Below, in pieces: positions 8,859 through 16,940 of a stretch of DNA of 64,000 bases. Under the pieces are notes generated by a model. That model was not told where the DNA came from, made no database searches, and saw only the letters and a list, made by a program, of their open reading frames with translations. Location: NCBI GenBank assembly GCA_947501325.1, contig CANMVC010000001.1, forward strand, positions 1,178,001 through 1,242,000, given 5' to 3'. A program made the position numbers and the translations under genes. Source of the DNA: an uncultured Sphingomonadaceae bacterium (lineage in GTDB: Bacteria; Pseudomonadota; Alphaproteobacteria; Sphingomonadales; Sphingomonadaceae). Positions within the stretch are counted from its first letter, which is position 1. The number at the start of each line of letters is the position of its first letter.

Positions 8859-9692
8859 ATGGCAACACAATCGAATCAAACCATTTTCCTCACCACCGAC
8901 CTTACCGCGCGCGCCGACCGGCCGATGGATCGCGCCATTCAGCTAGCCAAAGCGCGCGGCGCAAAGCTGGTCGTCTGCCATGTGTTGGAGAAAGGACGAC
9001 ACGACAAGGCCGCCGTCGATGCGGCCAAAGCTGAAATTGAACTGGATCTCGCCAGCTATAATATTGAGGCGAAGATCATCATTGAGCGGGGCGATGTCGT
9101 CAGCCAGATTGTCGACAATGCCGCAGCGAATAATGCTGCGATAATTGTCGCTGGCGTTGCCCGGATTGGCCGTTTGGGCGATCTGGTCATGGGCACGCAA
9201 CTGGAACGGATCATCCATCACAGCCCGCTGCCCGTCCTGATCGCCAAAAACCGCGCCACGACGCAATATGAGCGCCTGGTCGCGGCCAGCGATTTCTCGC
9301 CGCCTTCAGCCTATGCGATTGAACAGGGTTGCACGCTGTTTCCGGACCTGCTGACGCATATCATCAACGCCTTTCACGTTCCGTTCGAAGGCTTCCTGCA
9401 TTCCGACACCGTGACCGAAGAATTTCGAACCGAACAGCATTTGCAAATGACCAAGTTCATGGAAGATCTGAAACTTTCTCCCGATGTCCGTAAAAGCCTG
9501 ACTTACAGTGTGGAATATGGCGATACGTGCAGCGTGGTCATGCAGGCTTTAAAAAACCGGCACACCGATTTGGCGGTTATCGGCACCCACGGCACCAGCG
9601 GCTTTCGTGCGAATATGATGGGCAGCATGGCGCGCGCGCTGATAACCTACCTGCCCTGCGATATCTTGGCTGTGCGTCAACCGTTGGATTAG
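8859..9692 (+). CDS. Universal stress protein with two tandem Usp domains
   Basis: This 277-residue cytoplasmic protein has two UspA domains (residues about 6-130 and 140-276). The second keeps the ATP-binding signature G-x2-G-x9-GS in GTHGTSGFRANMMGS; the first has a similar GVARIGRLGDLVMG segment. Tandem UspA proteins of this size (UspE-like) occur in many proteobacteria. The SD is GGAAAGG upstream of the ATG. Its role in stress survival is inferred from the family only. Confidence 0.9.
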   Translation: MATQSNQTIFLTTDLTARADRPMDRAIQLAKARGAKLVVCHVLEKGRHDKAAVDAAKAEIELDLASYNIEAKIIIERGDVVSQIVDNAAANNAAIIVAGVARIGRLGDLVMGTQLERIIHHSPLPVLIAKNRATTQYERLVAASDFSPPSAYAIEQGCTLFPDLLTHIINAFHVPFEGFLHSDTVTEEFRTEQHLQMTKFMEDLKLSPDVRKSLTYSVEYGDTCSVVMQALKNRHTDLAVIGTHGTSGFRANMMGSMARALITYLPCDILAVRQPLD

Positions 9693-9785
9693 TTTTCCCG
9701 GCAAATAAACATTCATGCAAACTCATTGCTTGCCATCTAGCGTGCCGTGCTGTATTACAACGACAATACACACTGGAGGGTTACC

Positions 9786-10526
9786 ATGAAGAAATTATTG
9801 TTTGTCATTCCTTTTCTCGCGCTTGCTTCCTGCGACGGATCGATCGCCAGCGCTGTTGGCAATGCCGGAAAAAGCAGCTTCTCTGACGGCACAGCAATTC
9901 CTTCCACGGATACCAATCCCGGCACGTTTGATGGCGTCACTCTTGCGGGACCAGATAATGTCATCTTCACCACTGGATCGGAATTTTCGATCCGGGCCGA
10001 GGGCGACGCGGATTCGCTGGAACAGTTGCGCTATAAGATTACCAACGGGCAGCTGAAAATCGGGCGTGAAAATGGCGGCAGCATGTGGAAAGGTGGCTCC
10101 AGCGCTGCGGTCATCTATGTCAGTGCGCCCACACTGAAAAGTGCCAAACTGGCTGGATCCGGTGATATGCAAGTCGATAAGATGGACAGCGAAAGCGCGG
10201 CCCTGAGTATTGCCGGTTCTGGTAATATCAACATTGAACAATTGGAAACCGCATCGCTGAGCACCAAAATAGCCGGTTCCGGCGATTTGACCATGGCGGG
10301 AACAGCAGACAAGGTCACTATTTCGGTTGCGGGTTCCGGCAATATCAGTGGCAAGCAATTGAAAGCCGATAGCGCGACGATCAAAATAGCCGGTAGCGGT
10401 GATATTGCGCTCTCTTCGGACGGCACCGTAAACACCAAAATTGTCGGATCAGGAGATGTCCGGATTCACGGTAATGCGACATGCGAAACCAAAGCTGCAG
10501 GATCAGGCAAAGTGACCTGCGGGTGA
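9786..10526 (+). CDS. GIN-domain (DUF2807) lipoprotein
   Basis: This 246-residue exported protein has a lipobox LALASC (Cys16), so it is probably anchored in the outer membrane. The rest is a GIN/DUF2807 beta-helical domain of unknown function, once called a putative auto-transporter adhesin head domain. Seven copies of an (A/V)GSG(D/N/K) turn start at 10152, 10212, 10272, 10329, 10389, 10443 and 10497, giving an 18-20-residue rung period as expected for a right-handed beta-helix. The start was set at the ATG behind GGAGGG; the frame is open 13 codons further upstream without support. A second GIN protein lies 1 kb downstream. The function is unknown. Confidence 0.85.
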   Translation: MKKLLFVIPFLALASCDGSIASAVGNAGKSSFSDGTAIPSTDTNPGTFDGVTLAGPDNVIFTTGSEFSIRAEGDADSLEQLRYKITNGQLKIGRENGGSMWKGGSSAAVIYVSAPTLKSAKLAGSGDMQVDKMDSESAALSIAGSGNINIEQLETASLSTKIAGSGDLTMAGTADKVTISVAGSGNISGKQLKADSATIKIAGSGDIALSSDGTVNTKIVGSGDVRIHGNATCETKAAGSGKVTCG

Positions 10527-10602
10527 CAATCCCCCTCTGATTTCGCTTTCCTACAGGATCACCCTTCTGCTAGCCTAGGCTATAGCTTTGGGGGAGATTG
10601 CC

Positions 10603-10896
10603 ATGACAGCGCCAGATAATCATCCGATATATCACATGCTATGGGTGCCTGATCCTGCACGGCCAATTCCCGCAGAAAAAGAGGGTGTGGTCTGTGTGAA
10701 CTTTGGGGCGGAAAGATCATCACCTCGGCGCAAAAAAACATCTGTGATGTGTGTGAACTTTGAAAGCCCACATCGCGGCGACGAGCAGGCTGTGATCTGT
10801 GTGAACTTTGACACGCTCTATCACGGGATAAAAAGGGCTGTGAATTGTGTGAACTTTGGTGTGTCATCGCTGGGCGGGAGGATGTCTCATGCCTAA
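10603..10896 (+). CDS. Small protein with four CVNF repeats, unknown function
   Basis: This 97-residue ORF has a strong SD (GGGGGAG, 6 bp spacer) before the ATG. Its last codons overlap the first 8 bp of the methyltransferase gene, an arrangement seen in real operons. It holds four CVNF motifs at residues 31, 50, 66 and 82, spaced 19, 16 and 16 residues, each followed by G, E or D and separated by charged, unrelated linkers. All four motifs use the same codons (TGT GTG AAC TTT), so the repeat is conserved at the DNA level. No signal peptide or membrane segment is visible. No family is recognised. Alternatively, the DNA repeats are the functional element and the ORF is incidental. Confidence 0.55.
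   Translation: MTAPDNHPIYHMLWVPDPARPIPAEKEGVVCVNFGAERSSPRRKKTSVMCVNFESPHRGDEQAVICVNFDTLYHGIKRAVNCVNFGVSSLGGRMSHA
10685..10858 (+). repeat. Four regularly spaced copies of a ~21-bp repeat (TGTGTGAACTTTG core)
   Basis: The invariant 13-mer TGTGTGAACTTTG starts at 10693, 10750, 10798 and 10846. Copies 2-4 are also preceded by CTGTGATG, CTGTGATC and CTGTGAAT; copy 1 has the diverged GTGTGGTC. Unit starts at 10742, 10790 and 10838 are exactly 48 bp apart, and the first gap is 57 bp; all are multiples of three. The intervening 26-36 bp are unrelated to each other. I noticed no other copy of the 13-mer in the window. Confidence 0.9.
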
Positions 10897-11512
10897 TTTC
10901 TGGGAAAAGCACGCCGTTCCGCGGATCATAAAATTCGCATGCTCCCAACCCGCGGTGATGAAAGATCGCAGCGAAATCGTGCCCCGAGCCCAAGGCGAGG
11001 TTTTGGAACTGGGCTGCGGCGGCGGCATTAATCTGCAATTTTATGATCGGTCCAAAGTCGACAAGCTGACCGGGCTCGATCCTTCGGCCGAATTACTCGA
11101 CTATACGCGCAGCGAAGCCAAAGCGCTTGGGTTTGAGATGGATATATTAGATGGTATTGGCGAGGCTATGCCGTTCGAGAATGATAGCTTCGATACGGTG
11201 CTGACCACCTTTACTCTTTGTTCAGTACAAGATGGTAAACAAGTCCTGAAAGAAATGCGGCGGGTGCTGAAACCGGGCGGAAAAATCCTGTTCCTCGAAC
11301 ATGGACGCGCTCCCGATAAAGGCCCGGAAAAATGGCAGCAGCGGATCGAACCGATGTGGAAACACATTGCCGGCGGTTGCCATTTGCATCGCCCAGTCAC
11401 GAAACTATTCGAGGCCGAGGGGTTCGCGTTAAATCAAGAAGGCGGGCATTATGCCCCGAAGACGCCCAGATGGCTGGGATGGATGGAATTTGGAGAAGCA
11501 CGACCGCTATGA
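10889..11512 (+). CDS. Class I SAM-dependent methyltransferase
   Basis: This 207-residue protein is of the Methyltransf_11/UbiE type. SAM-binding motif I is VLELGCGGGINL (residues about 37-48), followed by the acidic GLDPSAELL of motif II and a post-motif LKPGGKILFLEHG. The C-terminal sequence around WKHIAGGCHLHRPVT resembles phospholipid or small-molecule methyltransferases, but the substrate is not identifiable. The start was set at the ATG with GGGAGG eight bases upstream; it overlaps the CVNF ORF by 8 bp. Its stop overlaps the next gene (ATGA). Translational coupling with both neighbours suggests a shared process. Confidence 0.88.
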   Translation: MPNFWEKHAVPRIIKFACSQPAVMKDRSEIVPRAQGEVLELGCGGGINLQFYDRSKVDKLTGLDPSAELLDYTRSEAKALGFEMDILDGIGEAMPFENDSFDTVLTTFTLCSVQDGKQVLKEMRRVLKPGGKILFLEHGRAPDKGPEKWQQRIEPMWKHIAGGCHLHRPVTKLFEAEGFALNQEGGHYAPKTPRWLGWMEFGEARPL

Positions 11513-12216
11513 AGAATCTTTTTATCATGCTTGCCCTCGGTTTTGCGGCAATGGCCGCACCGGTGCAGGCGGCAGAACGCACCTTTTCCATTTCAAGCTT
11601 TGAAGACGTCCGGATTATCGGCAGCGTTGATGTATTCATCTCCACCGATCGTGGCATATCGGCCAAAGCCGAAGCCGCCAACCGGGAAATATTGGATCGC
11701 GTGTCGTTGCGCAAAAGCGGTAGCCAATTGATCGTATCGGTCAAACCCAAGGCTGGAAATACTACCCGCTTTTCCGCCAATGAGCCGGTAACAATTACGC
11801 TCAGCAGCTATGTGGTCAAATCGATCACCCATTCCGGGTCGGGCAATGTATCGCTCGACAAGCTGGGTGGGCGCGATGCCAAGGCGCGACTCAATGGCTT
11901 TGGCGTGTTGACGATTAACGACGTCGATGCTGATACCCTTAACGTGGCCATGAATGGCGGCGGGCAAATTGTCATGGCGGGCCAGGCGGCAAAGGGGAAG
12001 ATCCAGCTGGTTGGTTCCAGCATATTCGACGGTTCGCAACTGACCTTGGAAACATTGGAACTGGTCCACCGCGGACCGGCCAGCAGCCATATCTTTGTCG
12101 AGAAAGAAGCCAATATTTCTAACAGCGGCACGGGCAGAATCCAGATTGACGGACGGCCCAATTGCAGCGTGAAATCCGGCGGATCAGCAGAGATTATCTG
12201 CGACCCCAAACGATAG
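11509..12216 (+). CDS. Secreted GIN-domain (DUF2807) protein
   Basis: This 235-residue protein has a cleavable signal peptide (MKNLFIMLALGFAAMAAPVQA, then AE) and one GIN/DUF2807 beta-helical domain. It lacks the lipobox of the paralogue at 9786-10526, so it is probably free in the periplasm or exported. It shares with it the ending pattern of a Cys-containing last rung (PNCSVKSGGSAEIICD here, ATCETKAAGSGKVTCG there), which would allow a closing disulfide. The ATG overlaps the methyltransferase stop by 4 bp, which fixes the start even though the frame is open upstream. The function is unknown. Confidence 0.85.
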   Translation: MKNLFIMLALGFAAMAAPVQAAERTFSISSFEDVRIIGSVDVFISTDRGISAKAEAANREILDRVSLRKSGSQLIVSVKPKAGNTTRFSANEPVTITLSSYVVKSITHSGSGNVSLDKLGGRDAKARLNGFGVLTINDVDADTLNVAMNGGGQIVMAGQAAKGKIQLVGSSIFDGSQLTLETLELVHRGPASSHIFVEKEANISNSGTGRIQIDGRPNCSVKSGGSAEIICDPKR

Positions 12217-12241
12217 GCTTTTTCCGGATTTTTACTTTTGA

Positions 12242-12263
12242 AACAGTGCTTTAGTGCACTGTT
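12242..12263. terminator. Possible terminator hairpin between convergent genes
   Basis: There is a perfect 8-bp stem, AACAGTGC and GCACTGTT, with a 6-base loop. It lies between the end of the GIN gene and the convergent small ORF and overlaps that ORF's TAA stop. There is no long T-run on either strand, so its strength is doubtful. Confidence 0.35.
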
Positions 12264-12460
12264 CCAATAGCCTGATCGATCGATAGCAATACGCAGAGCC
12301 GTTCAACCTGCCGCCATTTGCAATAATGAATATGGTTGCCGACAGCCCGGCTTTTATCGGCCCGGTTTGCAGCTTCAAGGCCGGCCTCTTCACCAAAATT
12401 GGTGATCAGATGTTCGGCGTCGGAAAAATTGGTGGAGTCTATAAATACGGGTAGTTGCAA
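12251..12460 (-). CDS. Small conserved-looking hypothetical protein (69 aa)
   Basis: This 69-residue soluble protein is Glu/Asp/Arg-rich (SDAEHLITNFGEEAGLEAAN, then HYCKWRQVERL). The layout recalls small alphaproteobacterial proteins of the kind A..RAD...DRGN...WR.V...I with unknown function; that likeness is from memory. The start is TTG, supported by CAGGAG with a 7-base spacer; no ATG exists in the frame. It is convergent with the GIN gene. The function is unknown. Confidence 0.6.
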   Translation of the reverse strand: MQLPVFIDSTNFSDAEHLITNFGEEAGLEAANRADKSRAVGNHIHYCKWRQVERLCVLLSIDQAIGTVH

Positions 12461-12650
12461 AACAGGCTCCTGCGTTAAAGGAACAGGTCTCTATCAACCC
12501 GCTCGGTAACGATGGGTGATACAGAGCAGGAATGGAAATTCCGTCAAAGCCGATGGTGAACAAAAGCTTATTCTTTGGTAAGCAGACGAATCTGGTCATT
12601 ACCGACAGAGCATGGCATGGCGGCGCAGAGACTATAAAACAGGGACTGCT

Positions 12651-12833
12651 ATGACGAACGAACAACAATCCGAAAACCGGTTCAACAAAAGTGCCGGTGG
12701 ATTTTTTCTGGCGATAGGATGTATCATCGGTGCCATTGTGGGCGGTCTGCTGGGTCAACCATCGATCGGCTTTCTCAGTGGACTGGCGGTCGGCGCGCTC
12801 ATTGCAACCGCCATCTGGTTTTACGATCGCTGA
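12651..12833 (+). CDS. Small two-helix membrane protein
   Basis: This 60-residue protein has a polar N-terminus (residues 1-16) and two closely spaced hydrophobic segments (about 18-36 and 41-57) rich in Gly and Ala with GG motifs, ending in WFYDR. It is probably an inner-membrane protein. The start was set at the ATG preceded by CAGGGA; the open frame extends 13 codons upstream without an SD. No family is recognised. It lies 96 bp upstream of the sorbosone dehydrogenase-like gene on the same strand. Confidence 0.6.
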   Translation: MTNEQQSENRFNKSAGGFFLAIGCIIGAIVGGLLGQPSIGFLSGLAVGALIATAIWFYDR

Positions 12834-12929
12834 AGGAAGCATCGCTTCGGCAAGCGAAATCGAAGGTTCCGGCATATCCCTGCCAATAGCGCGCTTGTCA
12901 TCAGACGCCGCGCTTCCTATTGTCTTCTC

Positions 12930-14291
12930 ATGCTAAAACATATTCGCAACTTCTCGATTCTAGTCATCCTGATCGTCATTGGTGCGGGCTATTATTTCAC
13001 CCGTGGCGATACCGCGCGCTTGCCCCTGGAGGCGACCACCGGCGTCGAACCAACGATCACCAATGTCCGGAAAGAAAATTTTCCGACCATTAACATCGCC
13101 GAGGCCGATCCGTGGAAACTTGGCCAAGCACCGGTGGCGGCCGAAGGACTGACGGTTGAACGATTTGCTGAAGGGCTGGATCATCCGCGCTCCATGCTGC
13201 GCTTACCCAATGGCGATATATTGGTGGCTGAAACCAATAGCCCGCCTCGAACCAATAGCGGTATCGAAGGCTGGATCATGCGTAACCTGATGAGCAAGGC
13301 TGGCGCTGGCACGCCATCTGCGAACCGCATCAGCTTGCTGCGCGACAGTGATGCGGACGGCAAGGTCGATGAAAAATTTGCCCTGCTCGAAAATCTCAAC
13401 TCCCCGTTCGGCATGGCTCTGGTTGAAGACACGCTTTACGTGGCAAACACCAATGAAGTGCTGGCCTTCCCCTATGCCGTCGGTGATACGAAAATTACGG
13501 ATGAAGGCCGAAAGGTCGCCAATCTCAACGCCATGGCCCCGAATAATCACTGGACCCGGAATCTCATTGCCAGCCCGGATGGCAAATATCTGTTTGTTGC
13601 AGTGGGATCGAACAGCAATATCGGCGAGAATGGGATGGAAACCGAAAAAGAGCGCGCCGCTGTATTGCGTATCGAACTGGCAACCAATGACAAGATAGTT
13701 TATTCCGACGGTCTGCGAAATCCTGTTGGCCTGGCTTATGAACCGGTTTCTGAAAAGCTATGGACGGTCGTGAATGAGCGGGACATGCTGGGTAGCGACA
13801 TGGTGCCGGATTACCTGACCGAAGTTCTCTTTGCTTCGCATTACGGATGGCCCTGGCATTTCTGGCGCGGTCATGTTGATCCGCGCGTCGAGCCCAAAAA
13901 TCTTGACCATCGGCAATATGAACGGCGACCCGATTACGGTCTCGGCGCGCATGTTGCGCCTCTTGGGCTGGCCTTTTCCCATGGTCAGGCGCTCGGCGCT
14001 CCGTTTGACAGCGGTGCCGTTATCGCACGGCACGGCTCCTGGAATCGCAAGCCGCTTTCCGGTTATGATGTCATTTACGTTGATTTCAATGAAAAGGGGA
14101 AGCCGCAAGGCAAACCCAAGACCATCCTCAGCGGCTTTGTAGATGAAGAGAAAAAGGCGCGCGGTCGCCCCACCATGGTCGAATTTGACCAGACCGGTGC
14201 CCTTTTGGTCAGTGATGATGTAGGCGGGATTATCTGGCGTGTATCGAAGCCCGGTTCGACAGCCTCAGTGCCAGAAGCAGAATCGGAATAA
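12930..14291 (+). CDS. Glucose/sorbosone dehydrogenase family (PQQ-type beta-propeller)
   Basis: This 453-residue protein has an N-terminal signal anchor (residues about 8-24) and a six-bladed beta-propeller of the glucose/L-sorbosone dehydrogenase type. Supporting segments are the start-of-blade GLDHPRSMLRLPNGDILVAE, YSDGLRNPVGLAYEP and RHGSWNRKPLSGYDV. Family members oxidise sugars in the periplasm with PQQ. No PQQ biosynthesis gene is in this window, so the cofactor is inferred from the family. It ends 1 bp before the stop of the convergent DUF815 gene. Confidence 0.87.
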   Translation: MLKHIRNFSILVILIVIGAGYYFTRGDTARLPLEATTGVEPTITNVRKENFPTINIAEADPWKLGQAPVAAEGLTVERFAEGLDHPRSMLRLPNGDILVAETNSPPRTNSGIEGWIMRNLMSKAGAGTPSANRISLLRDSDADGKVDEKFALLENLNSPFGMALVEDTLYVANTNEVLAFPYAVGDTKITDEGRKVANLNAMAPNNHWTRNLIASPDGKYLFVAVGSNSNIGENGMETEKERAAVLRIELATNDKIVYSDGLRNPVGLAYEPVSEKLWTVVNERDMLGSDMVPDYLTEVLFASHYGWPWHFWRGHVDPRVEPKNLDHRQYERRPDYGLGAHVAPLGLAFSHGQALGAPFDSGAVIARHGSWNRKPLSGYDVIYVDFNEKGKPQGKPKTILSGFVDEEKKARGRPTMVEFDQTGALLVSDDVGGIIWRVSKPGSTASVPEAESE

Positions 14292-14292
14292 G

Positions 14293-15135
14293 CTAGCCAA
14301 GCGCCTTTCCGGCACGGCCAGCCAGTTCGACGATATATTGCCAAGCGACGCGGCCTGACCGGCTACCGCGCTGTCTGGACCATTGAAGCGCGTCTTCCCT
14401 GTCGTAATCCAGCCCATAGACTGCGGCATAACGGTCTATCATCGCAAGGTAATCATCCTGTGAGGCGGCATGGAACCCCAGCCGCAAGCCGAAGCGATCC
14501 GATAGCGCCAGCTTGTCGTCCATTACATCACGGGGATTGATCGGGTCATCCTGCTCGGCCATTTGCCGCGGAACAATATGCCGCCGATTAGACGTCACAT
14601 AAAGACGTACATTGTCCGGTCGCGCCGCCACACCACCCTCCAGCATCGACCGCAGCAACCGCGGCGCAGCGCTGCCTTCTTCGAAGCCAATATCATCTAT
14701 AAACAATATACAAGCACGGTCGGCTTTACCCAAAATCGCGAACAGATCAGGCAGGCTCGCAAGCATATCAGCATGAACTTCCACGATGGCAATATCGGCT
14801 CCGGTGGCCTGGATTTCGCCGACAACCGACTTAACGAGGGCTGATTTGCCCATGCCCCGCGAACCCCATAGCAAAACATCGTGCGCAGCGAAACCGTTGG
14901 CCAACCGTTCGCTATTTGCAAGCAATCGGGCCTTCTGGTCGTCAATCCCGGTCAACATATCCAGCGCGATCGGCACAAAAGCCTCGATCACTCTTAAAGT
15001 TTTGCCATCCCAATGAAAGGCGGATCCATCCGCTAAATCGGCGGAAGACTGCGGCGCGGGAGAAAGGCGTTCCAGGGCATCTGCAATTCGTTGGAGCGTG
15101 GCCCCAATGTCCAAACTGCTCTCTCCGTCCGTCAT
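14293..15135 (-). CDS. DUF815 family AAA-type ATPase
   Basis: This 280-residue P-loop protein has Walker A GSRGMGKS (residues about 95-102), Walker B ILFIDDIGFE (about 142-151) and a sensor-like LYVTSNRRH. This order is typical of DUF815 proteins, which are widespread in proteobacteria and have no established role. It starts 1 bp after the stop of the acyl-CoA dehydrogenase gene and is probably co-transcribed with it. Confidence 0.87.
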   Translation of the reverse strand: MTDGESSLDIGATLQRIADALERLSPAPQSSADLADGSAFHWDGKTLRVIEAFVPIALDMLTGIDDQKARLLANSERLANGFAAHDVLLWGSRGMGKSALVKSVVGEIQATGADIAIVEVHADMLASLPDLFAILGKADRACILFIDDIGFEEGSAAPRLLRSMLEGGVAARPDNVRLYVTSNRRHIVPRQMAEQDDPINPRDVMDDKLALSDRFGLRLGFHAASQDDYLAMIDRYAAVYGLDYDREDALQWSRQRGSRSGRVAWQYIVELAGRAGKALG

Positions 15136-15136
15136 A

Positions 15137-16888
15137 TCAGGCGACCAGTTCCTCGCTATCGAGGCGGTATAATATATCCGCCCCGTCCATCGCGGCGGCC
15201 TTCAGCCCCATGGCTTCCGGGACCAAATGGTCCAGATAATAACGCGTTGTCACCAGTTTTGCTTTCAGGAACGGATCATGACCACCAGCCAGTTCCGCTT
15301 CGGCAATCCGCTGCTGCTTTTTCATCAACATGCCGCATGTGGCTGTCGCCAGCATCGTCATAAACGGATAGCTTCCCGCCAGACGGTCATCAATCGATGC
15401 ATCACCACTGGCCATCCATTTCGCAATATCTTCCACCGCCATCGCCAATGCCATCAAGGCATCTTCGTCTGCAGCCTCTGCCTTGATATCGGCAATAAGC
15501 CCCATCATCGCGTCGCCGCCATCCAGACCCAGTTTCCGGCCGACCAGGTCAGCTGCCTGGATGCCGTTAGTGCCTTCATAAATTGGCGCGATACGGGCGT
15601 CGCGGAAATGCTGGGCCGCTCCGGTTTCTTCAACAAAACCCATTCCGCCATGGACTTGCACCCCGATAGAAGCCACTTCGTTGCCGATATCCGTGCCATA
15701 GCCTTTGATTAGTGGTGTCAATATTTCAGCCCGCGATTTCGCGCCTTCAATGCCAAGCGTCGCACCATCGACATGTGATGTCGCGTAATAGAGCAACGCC
15801 CGCGCCGCCTGTGTGAGCGCTTTGGAACGCAAAATCATTCGCCGTACATCGGGATGCTCGATAATGGCCACAGGTTCCTTATTCCCGCTGCCAGCGCGAG
15901 CGGACTGCACCCGATCTGTTGCATAGTAGATAGCCTGCTGGGTCGCGCGTTCGGCAATCTGCACACCTTGCGAGCCTACATTGATACGAGCGTTATTCAT
16001 CATCGTGAACATCGCTTTCATGCCGCCAAATTCCCCGCCAATCATCTCGCCTATGCATGCGTCATTCTCGCCATAGGCCATGACGCAGGTCGGCGAGGCA
16101 TGGATGCCGAGTTTATGTTCAATTGATACGCAAGTCACATCATTGGGCGCAGCGCTATTCCCATCGGCGTCCAAATGGAATTTTGGAACAATGAACAAGG
16201 ATATACCGCGGGTTCCATCTGGCGCCCCGGGCGTGCGAGCCAGCACCAAATGAATGATATTGTCGGTCAGATCATGTTCGCCAAAGGTGATGTATATCTT
16301 CTGACCCTTGATCTTGTATTTCCCGGCATGCTCCCCTTCCGAAATCGGCTCGGCAGTGGCGCGCAAAGCACCGACATCGGAACCTGCCTGCGGTTCGGTC
16401 AGATTCATGGTACCGGTCCATGCGCCAGATATCATTTTCTCCAAATAGGTAGCTTTTTGCTCTTCACTGCCATGGGCGTGAATCGCTTCGACCGCACCAA
16501 AGCTCAGCATCGGGCAAAGTGTGAAAGCGAAATTGGCTGCGCCACAGGTTTCGAGAACCAGCGCGGACAGCGAATAAGGCAAACCTTGCCCACCAAATTC
16601 TTCGGGACCATCGATGGATGCCCAGCCGCCTTCGACAAATTGCCCATAAGCCTCTTTGAAACCGGCGGGCATGGTTACGCTGCCATCATTCCATTTCGCT
16701 CCAACCGTATCACCGATGCGATTAATCGGTGCAAATTCGCCTGCTGCAAACTGGCCGATGCCTTCGACGATCGCTTCGACCATATCTTCGCTAGCACCGG
16801 CAAAGCGCTCATGCTCGGCAAGCGCGCCGATATTGGCGATATGTTTCAGGACGAAATTCTGTTCTCTGCTGGGCGCTGTAAAGCTCAT
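15137..16888 (-). CDS. Acyl-CoA dehydrogenase, ~580-residue DmdC/FadE-like type
   Basis: This 583-residue flavoenzyme would oxidise an acyl-CoA thioester to the enoyl-CoA, passing electrons to ETF. It has an N-terminal domain, the middle beta domain (MNLTEPQAGSDVGALR; YKIKGQKIYITFGEHD) and the C-terminal helical domain with the catalytic Glu in IAPIYEGTNGIQA, followed by an extra C-terminal helical domain of about 120 residues. This long form includes 3-methylmercaptopropionyl-CoA dehydrogenase (DmdC) and its many paralogues; a DMSP-specific role cannot be claimed. The start was set at MSFTAPSREQ; the frame is open 18 codons upstream into the divergent Sua5 gene. Confidence 0.9.
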   Translation of the reverse strand: MSFTAPSREQNFVLKHIANIGALAEHERFAGASEDMVEAIVEGIGQFAAGEFAPINRIGDTVGAKWNDGSVTMPAGFKEAYGQFVEGGWASIDGPEEFGGQGLPYSLSALVLETCGAANFAFTLCPMLSFGAVEAIHAHGSEEQKATYLEKMISGAWTGTMNLTEPQAGSDVGALRATAEPISEGEHAGKYKIKGQKIYITFGEHDLTDNIIHLVLARTPGAPDGTRGISLFIVPKFHLDADGNSAAPNDVTCVSIEHKLGIHASPTCVMAYGENDACIGEMIGGEFGGMKAMFTMMNNARINVGSQGVQIAERATQQAIYYATDRVQSARAGSGNKEPVAIIEHPDVRRMILRSKALTQAARALLYYATSHVDGATLGIEGAKSRAEILTPLIKGYGTDIGNEVASIGVQVHGGMGFVEETGAAQHFRDARIAPIYEGTNGIQAADLVGRKLGLDGGDAMMGLIADIKAEAADEDALMALAMAVEDIAKWMASGDASIDDRLAGSYPFMTMLATATCGMLMKKQQRIAEAELAGGHDPFLKAKLVTTRYYLDHLVPEAMGLKAAAMDGADILYRLDSEELVA

Positions 16889-16940
16889 CTTCAATCTATC
16901 CGCTATTGCTTGAAATCTCGCTGGGCTATAGCGCCCTATC

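Noticed and set aside
10685-10858. CRISPR-like array reading of the four short repeats
   Set aside because: Only four imperfect 21-bp units, a first spacer longer than the rest, steps that are multiples of three, and no cas gene in the window.
10790-10858. CRP-like sites (TGTGA half-site in the repeats)
   Set aside because: The second half-site TCACA is missing at the right distance; TGAAC is found instead.
10580-11038. Minus-strand ORF with QSSHxSQ repeats opposite the CVNF ORF
   Set aside because: Any frame shows repeats because the spacing is a multiple of three; this one has no SD and runs into the methyltransferase gene.
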